Origin: Cannabis sativa
Lineage: Eukaryota; Streptophyta; Magnoliopsida; Rosales; Cannabaceae
DNA: 64,000 nt
Direction: 5' to 3'
NCBI RefSeq assembly: GCF_029168945.1
Contig: NC_083609.1
Coordinates: 20,829,501 to 20,893,500, forward strand
The notes under the pieces were generated by a model. That model did not search any database and was not told the origin of the DNA. It saw only the letters and a program-made list of their open reading frames with translations. Every line of letters begins with the position of its first letter. Position 1 is the stretch's first letter. The position numbers and the translations under genes are program-made. Positions 60,351 to 64,000 of this stretch are shown piece by piece.

Positions 60351-63300
60351 CACTTACAAACTACTTATCATGCGAGGTTAAACGGTGCGAAATTGCTAAT
60401 GAACGTTCCTCCATTAGGGAGGATTACTCACTAAAACAAACGCGGTGTAAAACCCACAATGGAGATCGAATGTCTCTATAATAAAGCTCATTATTTGAAA
60501 AGAGTTGTATTTTCTTTTATTCTCTTTATTTATTCTATTTATTTTAAATATATATTTATTTAATTAAAATTTCCAATTTAGAATGAAAAATTCTAAATAT
60601 AAATTTTAATTTAATATTTATAAATTTTACTTAGATGGATATGAAAATAATATGAATTATTTCCATCTTAGTAATAATTTCCAATAAATATTTAGAAAAA
60701 ATATTTAAGTTGTTACAAAATTAATTTAAATTAATTTACAACTCAAATTTAATTTTCTATAAATATATATTGCATTTCGAAAAATTAAAGTATTTAAGAA
60801 TACAATTTTCGAAAAATGCATATTAAAATAAAGAATAAATCCTCGAAAAATTATTCTAATTTAATGTTGGCCCAAAATTAATTTATAAAATTAATTTACA
60901 ACAAAAAATATCATTTTCCAATTTAATTAAATATATAAGAAAAATTTCAAATATTTAAGTATGATGATGAAAATCAACTTAAATATTAATTTTCTATTTA
61001 ATTAAATACACTAAAAAAAAATACTTCAAGCAAAAATATCACCTATCTAGATTTTCCTTTGACTAATTAATTCAATTTCTAATAATATACTTTAATTCAA
61101 TTTATTTTAAATTAATCAATAAATGAAAAAATCATTGATTTAAGTTGATCCAAGAATTAATTAAAATAATTAATTTACAACTTAATCTATTTTTCAAGAT
61201 AAAATTCGAAATTCTAGCATTTAAGAAATGCAATTTCGAAAATTGATTAATAAAATAAAGAAAAAATATATTTTGAAAATTATTTAAATTTAGTTGAAAA
61301 ATTAAATTTCAACTAAAAATAATTTTCTATTTAATTAAATGTCATGAAAAAGAAATATTTAAGTATGATGATAAAATCAACTTAGATATTTAATTTTCAA
61401 ATTAATTAAATGTATTAAATTCAAGAAATAAATAATTAAGTGTAGAGAAGGCTTAATTATTAATCTCTAGTTTAATACTAGGAAAAATATACTTAAAATA
61501 AATTGTACCAAAATTAATTATTTAAATAATTAATTTCACAATTTATGATATTTTCCTATTTAATATTAGAAATAATAAGTAGTCTAGAAATAACTATCTA
61601 GAAAATATCTTATTTGACTAAGTATCTTTTCCACAAAATTTGAAAAAATATCTAATTTAAGTTGTATTAGAAAAAATCTAGAACTTAAATATTTTCAAAT
61701 TTAAATTTAATTAAATATCAAAAATTAAGTTGTAACCACTTAATTTGAAAAATATTCCATTTTAAGTTAATATTCGAAAAGATATTAACTTAAAAAATAT
61801 CTAAAGAATTTTAATAACCAATGCCTAAAATTCCTCAACTTAATTTTGAAATTTTGAATTCAAAAGATATTCAGATTTAAGTTGGTTAGTTGAAGATAAC
61901 TAAATATCAACTTAAATAGGAATATTTAATGAAAAATTTAAATTAAGTTCCAGAAAGAATCTAGATGGTTATAATTCTATATTTAATTAAATACAAGAAA
62001 ATACATATAGTTTAGCTTAGAATAAAAAAAATTCTTTAAACTATATTTTTCTTAAATTAATTTCAAAATAAATGAAATTAATTATGTTGCTAATCAATTT
62101 TATTAGGTTAAACTAGTGTAATTAACCTAGTACAGTCATTCAAATCAGGCAAATGGGCCTTCACAATTGGGGTGGTTTGTGTGAGGGGGTGCTGGGTTCA
62201 GTATGTCGTACCCACTTCTATGGCTCCCAACTCTCACACAAGGCCCAAAAGAGAGGAATTTAACCTTAATAAGAACAACTGTTATTAATTGAATAAGCCC
62301 AAAACTAAATGGGCCTAAATAAAATCTATCAATGACTATGACATTTTATTTAGCAACATTAACCTATATGCATCTATAATAAAATTAAACACATAGGCTC
62401 ACACAGGCACACTTTGGATGGGTCCTATCATGTTGCTAGGTCATACACAGATGAAAGAAGATTGTAAATATACCTGTTACAAATTATTATCTTGACCAAG
62501 GGAGCCATCAGATCATTAGATCTGGCAAAAAGTAACCATGGCTATTTGCAATCAAGTAATAATAGGTTTTAAAAACTTACACACAAGCTAAAACACATAC
62601 TCCTGCAACAGGGTTAGCTGGATAGTTGGATGTAGGATTTATTTAATTTTAAATAAATATTTAATTTCGAAAATAATTAATTAAATAAAAAAAATAAAAA
62701 ATTTCAAAAATTTTTAAAAAAAAAATTTAAAAAAAATTCGAAATTAAAAAAAAATTTAAAATTAAACCTACAATTTTTGAAAAATTAGGTTTCAACCAAC
62801 CTAAATATCATTTCAAAAATTTGCAAACTACTTTTAAATTTTAAATGTTATTTTACAAATAAAAATTAAATAAAAATTAGAAAAGATAAATAAATATCTT
62901 TTTCAAATTTTTAAATGTAATTTAAATAAATAAAATAACAAAATTTAAAAAATTAGCAAAATATCTTATATCTATTTAAAATTACATGATTATAAATATC
63001 TTATTTTAAATTTAAATATGGTCAAAATATCTAAAAAGATTTAATTAAAAAATCTTAAAAGATAAGATATTTTTAAAATATCTTAAAAGATATTATAAAT
63101 ATCTTTAAAAGATAAGATATTTTTAAATATCTTAAAAGATATTATAAATATCTTAAAAGATATTATAAATATCTTAAAATATCTGACCTTAAATTTAAAA
63201 AAAATATAATCAAATTTAAAAATAAGATAGATTTTTAAGCAAAAAGATAAATACTAATTCTATTCAAATTCAAATTACACTAATATCTTGAATTAAATTA

Positions 63301-63763
63301 AAAAAAAATTAAATTAATTCAAAATGATAATTAGAATTGAATTAGGAATAGTAATAGTATATATACAAAACCATACAAAAAATTGGAAGTTAATTCCATG
63401 AAAAAGTATGAAAAATTGAAGAAAATTGAAAAAATTCGAAACTGTACGGACAGTTCTGCGATCGCAGGAAACTATCAAGACAAACCCCCGATTTTGTCAA
63501 ATCTTCAAAAAATCATAACTAATTCAAATAAAATCCAAATTGAGTTCTGTAAAAGGCTAACTTGCTTAATTTTTTCCATACTATCCAATAAAAATAATGC
63601 CAGAACCGAAATAACAATTATTTTTCACGAAAATTTCACAATCATCAATCAATCATCAAATAACACTCAATACAACATGATACCATCCAAAGAACATACA
63701 AACAATCGTTTTAAAGTCCAAATTACATGTAAGTAAATCAATTACCATGGCTCTGAGGCCAGT
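60351..63763 (-). mobile_element. Leader and primer site of Copia copy C (minus strand)
   Basis: Pre-gag motifs at about 60125-60430 are well preserved (GGCGAGAGTCAA at 60135 and 60248). AT-rich leader with the conserved GC-richer block at about 62100-62470, a palindromic AT minisatellite at 63050-63180, a short GC island at 63437-63492, and the primer site TGGCCTCAGAGCCATGG read on minus at 63746-63762. The 117-codon frame at 63383-63736 is leader sequence. Confidence 0.75.
63050..63180. repeat. AT-rich palindromic minisatellite
   Basis: About six units built on ATCTTAAAAGATATTATAAA (about 21 bp), alternating with longer 28-bp variants. Each unit contains the self-complementary core ATCTT-AA-AAGAT. 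Absent from the matching place in B (about 37670-37735). Confidence 0.8.
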
Positions 63764-64000
63764 TGTTGGAATTTATTTTACCAGGATCTTAGATCTACTC
63801 ACAAGTATGTTTATTAACATCCTAAATATGAACTTTCTAAAACGATAAATTAAACACATATAAAGTTTAAGAAACCTTACATTGGGTGCAGCGGAATATA
63901 ATGACTCCTTCCGTTCAGATATCTAGCCCTTGATTCCTTTCTGTAGCAGAGCATTATCAATATCCGAACTCGGATCTCTTTCTCTGAATCTTTGATGCTG
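63764..64000 (-). repeat. Copia copy C 5' LTR (minus strand), cut by window end
   Basis: TGTTGGAATTTATTTTACC start, matching 55416-55650 almost base for base; differs at CCGAACTCGG near the end (63962-63972). Confidence 0.9.

Noticed and set aside
63383..63736. 117-codon frame near the right edge
   Set aside because: It is leader sequence next to the minus-strand primer site, not conserved as a frame in B.

Overview
This window is plant nuclear DNA made almost entirely of transposable elements. The evidence is LTR retrotransposons of typical plant lineages (a Ty3/Gypsy chromovirus of Tekay type, an Athila-type gag with a tRNA-Asp primer site, and many copies of an Angela/BARE-like Ty1/Copia family), a 5'-truncated L1-type LINE with an RNase H domain, and short MITEs. 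Base composition is strongly AT-rich. I cannot name the species, and I see no intact host gene, rRNA, tRNA or CRISPR array.

Layout. 1-8057 is an old, defective + strand copy of the Copia family (A): leader, non-coding pol remnant and the first part of its 3' LTR. It is interrupted at 1838-4336 by an Athila 5' fragment (LTR, primer site, partial gag) lying between two 117-bp copies of the same leader sequence. At 8058 a second Copia copy (D) starts inside A's LTR. D's LTR is split by a complete Gypsy element (8757-17813) with two 2072-bp LTRs and a 5-bp GCTAA target duplication. D's leader (18993-20032, resuming at 29313-30231) holds two more family members: E, whose pol is intact (20033-29312), and B on the minus strand, which is defective (30232-40165). 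40166-42008 looks like a minus-strand Gypsy LTR fragment. 42009-49456 is mostly unrecognised, with an unidentified minus-strand coding remnant, a possible Tat/Ogre-type LTR, a LINE tail and two related MITEs. 49457-54545 is an old decayed Copia element of another kind, carrying a solo LTR of the main family. From 54546 to the window end a minus-strand LTR (H) is interrupted by another defective minus-strand family member (C), whose 5' LTR runs out of the window.

Only two long reading frames remain: the Gypsy pol (to 15515) and the Copia E pol (23998-27384). Both keep the protease, integrase, reverse transcriptase and RNase H motifs, yet both sit behind a broken gag. Copies A, B and C of the Copia family share one non-coding pol-derived interior, which fits a non-autonomous subfamily mobilised in trans by E-like relatives. 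The long non-coding Copia leader carries repeated short motifs and a GC-rich palindromic island that differs completely from copy to copy; this is the most unusual structure I found.
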